Virus record (IMG/VR): IMGVR_UViG_3300031857_001490 | Location: 1 to 22,709 of that record | From: a virus | Reading direction: 5' to 3' (one strand) | DNA: 22,709 nt | Part shown: piece by piece, positions 13,529 through 20,572 of the stretch | How the letters are laid out: each line of letters opens with the position of its first letter | Position numbering within the stretch: the first letter of the stretch is position 1 | Notes under the pieces: generated by a model | Seen by the model: only the letters and a program-made list of their open reading frames with translations | Database searches by the model: none | What the model was told of the DNA's origin: nothing | Position numbers and translations under genes: made by a program

Positions 13529-14272
13529 TTAGTCGATGAAAATTTGAGACCAGTCTACTTCAATTTGACCGTCTGGGTTGATTTTTGAAACTTCAAATTC
13601 CTTGTTGCGTAAATGCTCAGGCCTTGCACCACAAGATACATCATCTTTTGTCTTAAAACTAAGGATGTTAGTATCTCCTTTACGGTACAAATAACCTATT
13701 GCATCTGATTGTGAGGTCATTATCCTCTTAAGTTTACCGGTAAGGTCCAAGTCCATTGCTGAAAACTCGGTACCATTCTTCTCTAAAAGAATATCCTTGA
13801 CGTGACCAAGGAAAATAGTTCTAGGAGCCCACATCTTAATGTAGTTGGTAACCTTAGTCATGGCTTCCCTTAACCAGGGATAACCTGCACCTTGAGGCAT
13901 GTTCAGGATAGAACCATATTTAACCTTGCCTTCTGTAAACCAGTTCTTACCTTGGGCAGACTGGGAATACAATTGCTCGGCAAGAGGAATGCACATTTCT
14001 TCTAGTGCTGTAATAGTATCTACAGCAACATACTTGTAGGGGAATCCATCAGCTTTGATTTGTTTGCCAATGGCCATAATCTCTTCCGTACTGTTAGCAG
14101 ATATCTTCAATGCCTCAACATATTTAGAGCCTTTCTCAAGGTCCAGAATGAGGCAGTCATCAAGAGCTGCAAGCAAGGTAGTCTTACCTACCTTAGGTTT
14201 ACTAAAGATTATTAGATTTTCAGGACTAGAGGATACTCTAGGCACCTTTGTTTTTGGAAGTACGATATCCAT
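13529..14272 (-). CDS. Sak4-like RecA-fold ATPase (AAA_24)
   Basis: The 247-residue P-loop protein has Walker A SKPKVGKTT (24-32), then the strand LILDLEKGSKYVEAL, Walker B YVAVDT (81-86) and FLGHVKD near residue 155. A Walker A of the type (F)xxPKxGKTT followed by D-(L/T)E-(K)G is typical of Sak4/AAA_24 phage proteins, which are short RecA/Rad51-like single-strand annealing recombinases. It sits directly before the SSB-like gene and after an unknown gene next to the helicase, so a role in homologous recombination or recombination-dependent replication is likely. Confidence 0.85.
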   Translation of the reverse strand: MDIVLPKTKVPRVSSSPENLIIFSKPKVGKTTLLAALDDCLILDLEKGSKYVEALKISANSTEEIMAIGKQIKADGFPYKYVAVDTITALEEMCIPLAEQLYSQSAQGKNWFTEGKVKYGSILNMPQGAGYPWLREAMTKVTNYIKMWAPRTIFLGHVKDILLEKNGTEFSAMDLDLTGKLKRIMTSQSDAIGYLYRKGDTNILSFKTKDDVSCGARPEHLRNKEFEVSKINPDGQIEVDWSQIFID

Positions 14273-14280
14273 AAGTTGGT

Positions 14281-14805
14281 TTATTTTACAAGGTCATTCA
14301 GCCATTTCTTTTTACTGACTGGCTTCTTTAAAAGGATTGCAGCAAGATCTCTGACAGTCATTTGATCGATAGGACAGTCTTGGTCCGGATCCATGATATC
14401 ACTAAAATCATTAAAGGCTACTACTGAAGGATTACTAGAAGGAGCTACCATAGGAATGAGTTCAGCTACAGGAACCAAGTATCTATAGTCTGTACTACCT
14501 TCAATCTCAACAGCTTCATATTCCTCTGACCAATGGGCATTGAATCTCCATTTGTATAAGGTACGAGCAGGATCTTCTGGTTTTAATTCCTTATTAGTAA
14601 ACTCGGTATAGATATCTACACCTCTTTTCATTTGACTAGGAAAGAGACTGATGTACTTTTCTGTTTTACCTATTGGCTTATAAGCCATAGATGTAACAAA
14701 GAATGGATCTTCAATGCCTAGTTCTGTAAACAATGATTGGTGATGATCTTTAAGTTCTTGATGAATCTTTTTCTTGTCAGGTTTTGCTACTGTACTAATT
14801 GCCAT
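14281..14805 (-). CDS. unknown protein between the helicase and Sak4 genes (174 aa)
   Basis: A 174-residue soluble protein I cannot assign. The N-terminal part is charged and helical (KPDKKKIHQELKDHHQSLF). The middle holds strand-like stretches (KRGVDIYTEFT, YKWRFNAHW, YRYLVPVAELIP). The C-terminus has a compact helical piece, MTVRDLAAILLKKPVSKKKW, which could bind a partner. The gene begins one base after the helicase stop and ends 8 bases before Sak4. A replication or recombination accessory role is likely from context. Confidence 0.7.
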   Translation of the reverse strand: MAISTVAKPDKKKIHQELKDHHQSLFTELGIEDPFFVTSMAYKPIGKTEKYISLFPSQMKRGVDIYTEFTNKELKPEDPARTLYKWRFNAHWSEEYEAVEIEGSTDYRYLVPVAELIPMVAPSSNPSVVAFNDFSDIMDPDQDCPIDQMTVRDLAAILLKKPVSKKKWLNDLVK

Positions 14806-14806
14806 T

Positions 14807-15796
14807 TTACTTTGTTGTTAAACGTTTCTCTTGCTTAGGAGGAGTAGGTATTTCCTGTACGGTCATTGTTCCAAAATCTCCTCTGAAAAAACTCATTCTA
14901 GTATCACCATTTCTGCATTTCAAGAAGTGCATTACCATTACATATTCATCATGAATGACAAATCGTTCTGGACCATAGAACTTAACCTTAAAATACCCTG
15001 GTCTATTCAAACCAACAACAATATCAGCATGCTGTAACAATGCATCAGCACCCATCAAATCTGAGGTAAGAATATAGTTACCAGCTCTACCATCCTCATT
15101 ACGTTCTGGATTATCAATATTCCGGTTCAATTGGCTGAGAATAATAAAGGCAATAGGATATCTTCTCTTAAGTTTTGTAAGCATTTCAGCAAAATCATAG
15201 AGCATGTCTTGCTTGCTTTGAGACCCTGTTACCTTAATCAGATAAGAGTGGTCTAAGGTTATGATTGTCTTTGTATACTGTGGATGTTGACCTTCATTAT
15301 TAATGTGGTCTTCCATATAGTTTACAATTGTTTCCTCAATTTCAGGAACAGACATTGGAGTCTCAACAACATCAATTGGATGTTTGATTTTCTCCTTGGC
15401 ATACTCATAGCATACCTTCAATGTTTCAGAATCTAGTGGTTCATTAGCTGAACAAAGATCCTTGTAGGATTTCTTTACAACACTGGAGAACTCACGGATT
15501 GCAGTTACTCTTGACAACATCTCAAACTGAAACTCAAGAACTCTAAAGTTTTCACCCTTATTGAGATCAAAAGCTTTATTGATTATGTTGTCCTTAACAA
15601 GAGTCTTACCTGCTCCTGATCGTCCACCAATTACTGTAAGTGTGTTCCATTCAATACCATCGGTACCGGCATCATTAAATTTTGGCCAGGGAGTTCTAAT
15701 ACTTTTGATTAGTCCCTTCTGCCTACCTTGCATATAGTGCAAAGCTTCAGTAAAACCATCCCTTTGCCCCTTCCAGGGCCTTTTAGTATTTGACAT
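14807..15796 (-). CDS. replicative DnaB-type helicase (RecA domain only)
   Basis: The 329-residue protein has Walker A GGRSGAGKT (57-65), the DnaB-type VLEFQFEM with the catalytic Glu (E92), Walker B IITLDH (178-183), SQLNRN (221-226; DnaB usually SQLNR) and a late KCRNGDTR segment that fits the arginine-finger loop. It is a hexameric 5'-3' helicase that unwinds the fork. About 50 residues precede the P-loop, so the N-terminal primase-interaction domain of bacterial DnaB is absent; the phage primase may be recruited differently. The gene lies 24 bases after a small membrane protein gene and is followed at once by the 174-residue gene. Confidence 0.92.
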   Translation of the reverse strand: MSNTKRPWKGQRDGFTEALHYMQGRQKGLIKSIRTPWPKFNDAGTDGIEWNTLTVIGGRSGAGKTLVKDNIINKAFDLNKGENFRVLEFQFEMLSRVTAIREFSSVVKKSYKDLCSANEPLDSETLKVCYEYAKEKIKHPIDVVETPMSVPEIEETIVNYMEDHINNEGQHPQYTKTIITLDHSYLIKVTGSQSKQDMLYDFAEMLTKLKRRYPIAFIILSQLNRNIDNPERNEDGRAGNYILTSDLMGADALLQHADIVVGLNRPGYFKVKFYGPERFVIHDEYVMVMHFLKCRNGDTRMSFFRGDFGTMTVQEIPTPPKQEKRLTTK

Positions 15797-15820
15797 GAAC
15801 TGAGGATTAAACCGTAAGAA

Positions 15821-16021
15821 TTACAGTTTAGTAGGTAAGACTTTACGGGATATAAAGTTAAGAAAATTTCTTCCAAAAACTGACACAATCTCAAGAAAAA
15901 ATACCTCAGCAAAAGTTATTTTAAAAAAGAGATTGGCAATCAAGTATGTACAGCAAGCTAATATTAAGGTTAAAATAATAGCCATAACTATTACAGCAAG
16001 ATCAACGGGTCTTTCATTCAT
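15821..16021 (-). CDS. small membrane protein (66 aa)
   Basis: The 66-residue product has one clear hydrophobic segment (VIVMAIILTLILACCTYLI, residues 10-28) and a second hydrophobic, aromatic stretch (FAEVFFLEIVSVFG), then a short basic end. One or two membrane passes are likely. Its ATG overlaps the upstream gene's stop by 4 bases (16018-16021), which supports the gene. A role in anchoring replication to the membrane, or in lysis or exclusion, cannot be distinguished; the position next to the helicase makes the first attractive. Confidence 0.6.
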   Translation of the reverse strand: MNERPVDLAVIVMAIILTLILACCTYLIANLFFKITFAEVFFLEIVSVFGRNFLNFISRKVLPTKL

Positions 16022-16608
16022 ACTACTTTGTCTAAGATTTGATTACCAGATTCATCATAACCACCATTGATTATAATCTCACAATAGTTAGCAAGATCAG
16101 ATTCAAAAGTAGCTCCTGTAATCTGTTTACGGATAAAATACTGAGAAGTCTTCATGTACATGAACTTCTGTTTCTCATATGTATCCACATAATGAGCTGT
16201 AGCTTTTAGAATTGTATCCCAGCTATAGGTATAGTTAGCAAAAAACCACATGAATGCTTTCATGATATCATTCTTGTTGACCCTAGCAGTCTTACCAGTA
16301 GGTAATTTACCAGTAGGGAACAGTTCCAGATACTTTACAACATTCGATTCCAGATCATCAATGACAACCTTTGGCTTTCTTTTAGGGGTAGAACCATTAC
16401 ACAGAATAGCCTCACCCTCTATAAGAACCTCTTTACCTTTATCAGTGATGGCATAATTAACATCAACCAATTCAGATAACTTAAGGAGTCTTGATTCTGG
16501 CCAAGGATTTACAAGGGATGGTCTTCTTGAATTAGCAATACACCATAACACATGATACGCATTAGGTGTAATACCATTCTTGTCTAAATAGTCATAGAAG
16601 TCATTCAT
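16018..16608 (-). CDS. possible winged-helix replication protein (196 aa)
   Basis: The first 65 residues look like a winged helix: GITPNAYHVLWCIANSRRPS as helices, LLKLSELVDVNY, then YAITDKGKEVL, where (L/I)TxKGxxxL is the usual wing of DNA-binding domains. The C-terminal half is helical, with YSWDTILKATAHYVDTYE and KFMYMKTSQYFIRKQ, a piece I recall from phage replication-associated proteins. It may be an initiator or helicase loader for the DnaB-like protein encoded two genes further on. No ATPase motif is present, so a DnaC-type loader is excluded. Its start overlaps the upstream gene by 8 bases. Confidence 0.6.
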   Translation of the reverse strand: MNDFYDYLDKNGITPNAYHVLWCIANSRRPSLVNPWPESRLLKLSELVDVNYAITDKGKEVLIEGEAILCNGSTPKRKPKVVIDDLESNVVKYLELFPTGKLPTGKTARVNKNDIMKAFMWFFANYTYSWDTILKATAHYVDTYEKQKFMYMKTSQYFIRKQITGATFESDLANYCEIIINGGYDESGNQILDKVV

Positions 16609-16894
16609 TCTTTTTCAGTATTCTTTGTGCTGCTTTAGTATGAGGTACGTCCTTATAGTAATCTATAGGAAAAGTCTCAAACATAACTGTTTTAGTAAAT
16701 GTTACCGCATACTTATTTACAATTTCTTTTGCTTTCTCATAACTAATACCATAATTAGATAGAGCATCGTAAAGACACTTGTTACTAAAAGACTTGATAC
16801 CATTTTCTGAAGTTATAGTAAACCAATACTCACCATTTTTAGGGTTCAGAGTACCAACAATCTTCAGATTACCATACGATTTGTTGTCTTCCAT
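16601..16894 (-). CDS. hypothetical protein (97 aa)
   Basis: I start this gene at the Met encoded at 16892-16894 (MEDNKSYGNLKIVGTL). The upstream Met at 16933 would add a hydrophobic stub lying wholly inside the UDG gene. From 16894 the overlap with UDG is 26 bases. The product has a strand-rich front (LKIVGTLNPKNGEYWFTI) and a helical rear (YEKAKEIVNKYA, TKAAQRILKKNE). I do not recognise a family. It lies between UDG and the winged-helix-like gene and overlaps the latter by 8 bases. Confidence 0.55.
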   Translation of the reverse strand: MEDNKSYGNLKIVGTLNPKNGEYWFTITSENGIKSFSNKCLYDALSNYGISYEKAKEIVNKYAVTFTKTVMFETFPIDYYKDVPHTKAAQRILKKNE

Positions 16895-17573
16895 TAGATT
16901 CAAGATAATTATTGATTTTATTCCATACATCATTACAATCCCACTTAGGTGCCTTCATGTAGGCAGCACTAGCAGGATGTGACACAATGAGTTTAAGCTG
17001 ATTATCAGGTACCATTTCTGCAAACTCTGCAGCTTTTTTACCTAGGAAGACATAGGCAATGTCTTGCTTGTTCCAAATAAGGTGATCAATAAGCTCAGTC
17101 ATGAACTGCTTCCACAATAATTGGTGTGACCCTGGCTTATTCAGGGTTGTTGTCAAACCAGAATTCAATAGAAGGATACCTTGATTAGCCCATCGTTTTA
17201 GATCAGGGTCTCTGACATAATCAGGATTAACTGTATCCTCAATAGACTTAAACATGTATTCTAGAGATTTCTCAACAACTCCAAGGTTGCTACAGCTAAA
17301 GGCAATACCATCAGCTACATTGACATTAGGATATGGATCCTGGCCAATTAATATAACCTGGAGTTTATCATACGGGCACTCCTCAAAGGCCCGGAATAAA
17401 TACTTGATCTGAGGAGTAAATTTCTTACCATCCTGAGACTCCCTTAAAAGAGTCTGGAGGATCTTCAGAAAGTCTTGGCTCATCACCTGGTTAACCATAG
17501 CTGGTCCCCAACCGGATGCCTTAACTTTCTCATACAGTTTGCTTTGGATTTCTTGCAGGTTGATCTGTTCCAT
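16869..17573 (-). CDS. ung: uracil-DNA glycosylase, family 1
   Basis: The 234-residue protein carries the family-1 UDG signatures: VILIGQDPYP (water-activating D79), GIAFSC, the uracil-binding GILLLNSGLTT (N137), VFLGKKA and the C-terminal SHPASAAY (H199), equivalent to HPSPLS. It removes uracil from DNA and leaves an abasic site. UDG is one of the recurring replication-module genes of crAss-like phages. It probably protects phage DNA from dUTP misincorporation or cytosine deamination, or else marks host DNA. The length is that of E. coli Ung. It is the first leftward gene after the divergent + strand gene; only 27 bases separate their starts, so two promoters would have to overlap or lie inside the coding regions. 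Confidence 0.95.
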   Translation of the reverse strand: MEQINLQEIQSKLYEKVKASGWGPAMVNQVMSQDFLKILQTLLRESQDGKKFTPQIKYLFRAFEECPYDKLQVILIGQDPYPNVNVADGIAFSCSNLGVVEKSLEYMFKSIEDTVNPDYVRDPDLKRWANQGILLLNSGLTTTLNKPGSHQLLWKQFMTELIDHLIWNKQDIAYVFLGKKAAEFAEMVPDNQLKLIVSHPASAAYMKAPKWDCNDVWNKINNYLESNGRQQIVW

Positions 17574-17583
17574 TGTATGTTTG
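17553..17583 (+). promoter_or_regulatory. candidate Bacteroidota-type promoter for the + strand gene
   Basis: TATGTTTG at 17576-17583 matches the Bacteroidota -7 consensus TAnnTTTG. A TTG at 17553-17555 lies 20 bases upstream, within the spacing reported for the -33 element. Transcription would start about 10 bases before the ATG at 17601. The promoter overlaps the 5' end of the UDG gene. Confidence 0.45.
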
Positions 17584-17600
17584 TTCTAAATAATAAGTAA

Positions 17601-17918
17601 ATGAGTGAGGAAAAAAAGAAACTGACTATTGAGGTATACAAGGAAGGAACTACAGTAGACATTAAACTACCTGTAGAATATGTATATCGATTCAACCAGT
17701 TGTTACTGGAGTTTATCCCTTTTACTGATCAGGATCACTTCAATAAAGTGATGAAAAACATATCAGAGGGTAAGATAGAAGGACCTTTTGAGTACCATGT
17801 ATCTACCGTATTGATGTTTCTCAATCTTATAGAGGATTCTGCACGGGCCCAAGATCTACTTAAATCAGTAGAGTATGACCCAGAGACACAGACTAGAACA
17901 GATATTAATGAAGGTTAA
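17601..17918 (+). CDS. lone + strand gene in the replication block, unknown function (105 aa)
   Basis: This acidic 105-residue protein has a front of two strand-like pieces (KLTIEVYKEGTTVDIKLP), then helices (YVYRFNQLLLEFIPF, DHFNKVMKNISEGK, STVLMFLNLIEDSARAQDLL) and a polar tail. I do not recognise it. It is the only complete + strand gene between 288 and 22709. It starts 27 bases from the divergent UDG start and its last 14 bases overlap the 3' end of the convergent gene at 17905. It has a good Bacteroidota-type promoter. Such isolated, separately promoted genes in phages are often regulators or host-interaction factors, which is inference. Confidence 0.75.
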   Translation: MSEEKKKLTIEVYKEGTTVDIKLPVEYVYRFNQLLLEFIPFTDQDHFNKVMKNISEGKIEGPFEYHVSTVLMFLNLIEDSARAQDLLKSVEYDPETQTRTDINEG

Positions 17919-18282
17919 ACCCTACAATATCTCCAATCTCAATGGCTGCTTGAATAGCTAGACTAAGTTCTTGAACAGAACAGTCACCAAAGGATCTGCA
18001 GTCATTATCGACACACAATCCAGATCTCATTTTAACCTGGAGCTTCATATCTTCAAAACTATCTCCGGTGTAATTAGCAAGTTCTCTAATGCATTTATGC
18101 AGTTTAGACAACTGAGCATAGTTACCACTGTTGTTAGCAACCTCATAAGTCACAAAGACCTGTTCACCATCGGCTAATCCTTTGATGAACAGGTCTAATT
18201 TTGTTTTACCTAACTCGTTGGTTACAACTAACTGGTTATTTCTTTTCTCCAGTTTTATTGTTATTGGGAGCTGATCCGCCAT
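17905..18282 (-). CDS. unknown protein, possibly NinB-like recombination factor (125 aa)
   Basis: I take the start as the Met at 18280-18282 (MADQLPITIKLEKRNNQLVV), because residues encoded upstream of it are low-complexity and lie wholly inside the previous gene. Even so the overlap with that gene is 47 bases. The protein has a strand-rich front, YAQLSKLHKCIRELANYTG as a helical centre, FEDMKLQVKMRSGLC, and a C-terminal CRSFGDCSVQELSLAIQAAI. The LHKxIRELA...TG...EDMKxxVK order is reminiscent of NinB-type phage recombination proteins, but I would not rely on that. Four Cys residues in the rear half could bind metal. Confidence 0.65.
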   Translation of the reverse strand: MADQLPITIKLEKRNNQLVVTNELGKTKLDLFIKGLADGEQVFVTYEVANNSGNYAQLSKLHKCIRELANYTGDSFEDMKLQVKMRSGLCVDNDCRSFGDCSVQELSLAIQAAIEIGDIVGFNLH

Positions 18283-18697
18283 TTGGTTTTTTCTTCTTGT
18301 ATGGTTTACGTCTCTGAGGTTTTTGTACGTGTACAGGAGCATCATCTGCAGCTTTAACATTAACAGTAATGTCATCAGCTACTTCTTTTAGCAACTTGGT
18401 ATTGGTTCTGGTTGTAGCATTGAGCTTACCTTCCAATTCAGCAATCTCAATATCACGGTTCTGAATAACAACATGTGCTGTTTTAAGCTGATGTTCAAGA
18501 TCAGCAATAGTATCAGCAGACTTTGACAAAGATGAGTTTTTACCACGGAGTTTTGACTCCAACTCATTGATACGCAGACTTTTATCTGCAGTTTCATTCT
18601 TCAAAGTCTTGTTTGCAGCTGCATTAATCATTGCAGAAACAATTGCCCACAGCCCAGCTATAGACAAGATCAGGATTGCTAAAAGCTTCAAATCCAT
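18236..18697 (-). CDS. membrane-anchored coiled-coil protein (153 aa)
   Basis: An N-terminal hydrophobic segment (LLAILILSIAGLWAIVSAMI, residues 4-23) is followed by a heptad-rich region of about 80 residues (LRINELESKLRGK, IADLEHQLKTAH, IEIAELEGKL). The tail is very basic and Pro/Lys-rich (KPQRRKPYKKKKP). The pattern is a single-pass membrane anchor, coiled-coil stalk and nucleic-acid- or surface-binding tail. In a phage this could be an inner-membrane spanin-like protein, a DNA-membrane tether or an exclusion protein; the early-gene setting makes lysis less likely. Its 3' end overlaps the next gene by 47 bases. Confidence 0.68.
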   Translation of the reverse strand: MDLKLLAILILSIAGLWAIVSAMINAAANKTLKNETADKSLRINELESKLRGKNSSLSKSADTIADLEHQLKTAHVVIQNRDIEIAELEGKLNATTRTNTKLLKEVADDITVNVKAADDAPVHVQKPQRRKPYKKKKPNGGSAPNNNKTGEKK

Positions 18698-18701
18698 TGT
18701 G

Positions 18702-19025
18702 TTACGATTTTTTTTGTTGTTTGTAGTTGTTGATTAACTTAGTAACATCGTCTAGATCATAATAACCAAGGGATCCAGCAGCTTGCCCAAAAGCATCAAC
18801 TGTACTGATTATCTCATTTATATCTAAATGAGGGATATCCCAAAAGGCTTTTATAACCTCTCCGTGTTCCTTGAGGACAATATTAAGAAAATTTTTTGAT
18901 ATTGCCTTAGTTCTGTGATGATTAAACCAAGGAATTGATTCTGTTTCATCTACAGCATATACAACAACCTGCAACAACATTAAAAGATTGACAACCTTTA
19001 GTTTGTCTTCTTCAGTCATATTCAT
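18702..19025 (-). CDS. hypothetical helical protein (107 aa)
   Basis: A 107-residue protein predicted to be all helical (MTEEDKLKVVNLLMLLQVVV, FLNIVLKEHGEVIKAF, INEIISTVDAFGQAAG, DVTKLINNYKQQ). Met1 gives a TAATG stop/start overlap with the upstream gene. No family is recognised. It lies in the cluster of small genes upstream of UDG, which in this kind of phage are early genes, many dispensable. Confidence 0.6.
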   Translation of the reverse strand: MNMTEEDKLKVVNLLMLLQVVVYAVDETESIPWFNHHRTKAISKNFLNIVLKEHGEVIKAFWDIPHLDINEIISTVDAFGQAAGSLGYYDLDDVTKLINNYKQQKKS

Positions 19026-19288
19026 TACTCATCTCCTTCGTCTCTATTAAGGGTAACAGGAATCTCTGGTTTAGTATCAGCTAATACCCATTCCAACAAT
19101 CTGATTTCATTTGCACAATTAGTAGCAGCATCAGATGCAGCATCCATTTCACCATGGTCAGCATCTTTACCCCATACTCTTCTTTCTTCTTGGTAATTAG
19201 CATAAGCTTTATCAATCCATGCCTTAGCATATGCAAGATCTTTCTTGACAGACTCTAGTCTTTCTCTGATTTCACTTTCTTTTCTCAT
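19025..19288 (-). CDS. hypothetical charged helical protein (87 aa)
   Basis: I start this gene at the Met encoded at 19286-19288 (MRKESEIRERLESVKKDLAY). The longer form adds 15 residues that overlap the previous gene without need. The product is charged and helical (RLESVKKDLAYAKAWIDKAY), probably a short coiled coil, with a hydrophobic turn ANEIRLLEWVL near the end. The overlap with the upstream gene is 17 bases. Similar short helical proteins are common in Bacteroidota phages; no function is known to me. Confidence 0.58.
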   Translation of the reverse strand: MRKESEIRERLESVKKDLAYAKAWIDKAYANYQEERRVWGKDADHGEMDAASDAATNCANEIRLLEWVLADTKPEIPVTLNRDEGDE

Positions 19289-19457
19289 GGGCTTTTTTCT
19301 TAAATGATTCAACAGCAAGGATAGCCAAGACATGATTTTCCTGATCCGGAGACTTGAACATCTCTACAAGACGATCATGTTCCTCAGTAGTAATCACGTC
19401 ATCAAAATGGAGTAAAGCTAAATCAAACTGTAAGTGAATCTTGATTCCATTACTCAT
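19272..19457 (-). CDS. hypothetical protein (61 aa)
   Basis: I start this at the second of two adjacent Met codons (19455-19457; the first is at 19458-19460). The longer open frame above it lies within the previous gene. The product is 61 residues, with IKIHLQFDLALLHFDD, a helical ITTEEHDRLVEMF, and a basic end (KKKAHEKRK). It overlaps both neighbours by a few bases, as expected in this compact cluster. Not recognised. Confidence 0.5.
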   Translation of the reverse strand: MSNGIKIHLQFDLALLHFDDVITTEEHDRLVEMFKSPDQENHVLAILAVESFKKKAHEKRK

Positions 19458-19635
19458 CATAGTTACTTTTGTAGGGAGCTGAGTCCCAGTAATGATCACA
19501 GGTAACTTTACCTTCCTCTTCTGACCATTTAAACTCTCCGTAAGTCTGTCTCCAGGGATTTGGTTTTGCAATAAATCTGTAACAAGTCATCCTCAAAGGA
19601 CAGGTCTTGTTAGTACACATAGCAATATCAGGCAT
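19450..19635 (-). CDS. small Cys-containing phage protein (61 aa)
   Basis: I start this at the Met at 19633-19635 (MPDIAMCTNKTCPLRMTCYR). From memory, proteins beginning MxDIxMCxxxxCPxxxxCYRF occur in many Bacteroidota phages. Three Cys (and a fourth in VTCDHYW) suggest a small zinc-binding fold, which is inference. The family pattern starts exactly at this Met, which decides the start over the upstream one. It overlaps the preceding gene's stop by 8 bases. Confidence 0.68.
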   Translation of the reverse strand: MPDIAMCTNKTCPLRMTCYRFIAKPNPWRQTYGEFKWSEEEGKVTCDHYWDSAPYKSNYDE

Positions 19636-19819
19636 CTTTTTTGTATTTGTTGGAAATGTCCACTTCAATCTCGGCAGCATCTGCAAGACTAAACTTACCT
19701 CCTAGCTCACAGATCTTTTCATAAGTCTGAATGATCTGATCTGCTACAGGAACACTTATGTTTATACTTTGCAGCTGTAAAGCTATCCTAAGATATCTTA
19801 TTTTATCTTCTTCATACAT
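19628..19819 (-). CDS. small helical phage protein (63 aa)
   Basis: A 63-residue protein: MYEEDKIRYLRIALQLQ, then VADQIIQTYEKICELGG and FSLADAAEIEVDISNKY. The whole reads as three helices with a conserved-looking QIIxTYExxxELGGKFSLxDA core that I recall from other Bacteroidota phages, without function. It starts 21 bases after the upstream stop and overlaps the next gene by 8 bases. Confidence 0.62.
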   Translation of the reverse strand: MYEEDKIRYLRIALQLQSINISVPVADQIIQTYEKICELGGKFSLADAAEIEVDISNKYKKDA

Positions 19820-19840
19820 CAGTATATCAGATTATTGTTT

Positions 19841-20146
19841 TTAATGATTGGCTTTTGAAAGCATGCTCTTATATTTACGGGTAGCTATTCTATAAATACT
19901 ACGATTCATCTGATATCCATGTTCAAAAAGAAGATCTAACTTCATTCTTCTTAGGGCCCATTCTGTATGAGGAACTTTAACCTTTTCTTTTACATCTTCA
20001 AGGGAATACTTGTAGTACTCACACATGTATTCCAGATCATAAATAGTAACACGCTTTTCTTTATGATCTATCAGTACAGGAAAACTATCTTTGTTGAAGT
20101 ACCAGTTATACCGAGCTTTTATCTTTTTTAGTAGTTTTACTTTCAT
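19841..20146 (-). CDS. basic hypothetical protein (101 aa)
   Basis: A basic 101-residue protein that begins MKVKLLKKIKARYNWYFNKD and continues with FPVLIDHKEKRVTIYDLEYM and a helical, Lys/Arg-rich second half. I recall KLLKKIRxRxNWYFN starts in phage proteins of Bacteroidota hosts, function unknown. Nucleic-acid binding is plausible from charge. It overlaps the upstream gene by 4 bases (ATGA at 20143-20146). Confidence 0.6.
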   Translation of the reverse strand: MKVKLLKKIKARYNWYFNKDSFPVLIDHKEKRVTIYDLEYMCEYYKYSLEDVKEKVKVPHTEWALRRMKLDLLFEHGYQMNRSIYRIATRKYKSMLSKANH

Positions 20147-20571
20147 ATCAGGTTATTGTCTTTAATGTAATCAAATGCTGCTGAATATGCCTCTTGAGGT
20201 GAATCATAAGGTGAATGAATTTTATTATCTAAAGAAATTAAATCCCATCTATCTATATTATGTTTTTTTATTAATATGTAAAATTTACCTTTATGAAATA
20301 AATCATCAACCCCAACACTAATCCAAATACTATGATTAACTCTTAACCACTCAACAACCTGATGTTGTTCTGGTGCTGAGGCTAATGCATCAAAAAGAGT
20401 ATTATCAGCTAATGATGGAAAGCTATAATTAGGATCGTCAACAAGTTCTCCTAACTCACCATATCCATTATCTTCATCTTCATCATCTATTACATAAAAA
20501 GATAATGTTGGTAGATGAAACTCCTTTTCTTTAAGCCACTTGGCTTGCTCAAATGTTACGTAATTAGCCAT
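20143..20571 (-). CDS. conserved phage protein with a SAPEQ-WLR motif (142 aa)
   Basis: A 142-residue acidic protein. Key stretches are MANYVTFEQAKWLKEKEF at the start, LASAPEQHQVVEWLRVNH in the middle (residues about 64-81), IWISVGV, and a C-terminal SPQEAYSAAFDYIKDN. The order FEQAxxLKEKxF ... APxQxxVxxWLR ... EAYxAAxxYI is familiar from many phages of Bacteroidota, where it is annotated as hypothetical. Codon use is slightly more AT-rich than in its neighbours, which might mark a recent acquisition. Confidence 0.66.
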   Translation of the reverse strand: MANYVTFEQAKWLKEKEFHLPTLSFYVIDDEDEDNGYGELGELVDDPNYSFPSLADNTLFDALASAPEQHQVVEWLRVNHSIWISVGVDDLFHKGKFYILIKKHNIDRWDLISLDNKIHSPYDSPQEAYSAAFDYIKDNNLI

Positions 20572-20572
20572 C

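Noticed and set aside
15709-15912. - strand open frame of 67 codons overlapping the helicase start and the small membrane protein
   Set aside because: It is mostly inside the helicase and membrane-protein genes; the product is Leu/Cys-rich and looks like a frame shadow.
17483-17695. - strand open frame of 70 codons across the UDG start and the + strand gene
   Set aside because: It lies over two better-supported genes (UDG and the 17601 gene), has a low-complexity Ser/Phe/Tyr-rich product and no coupling to neighbours.
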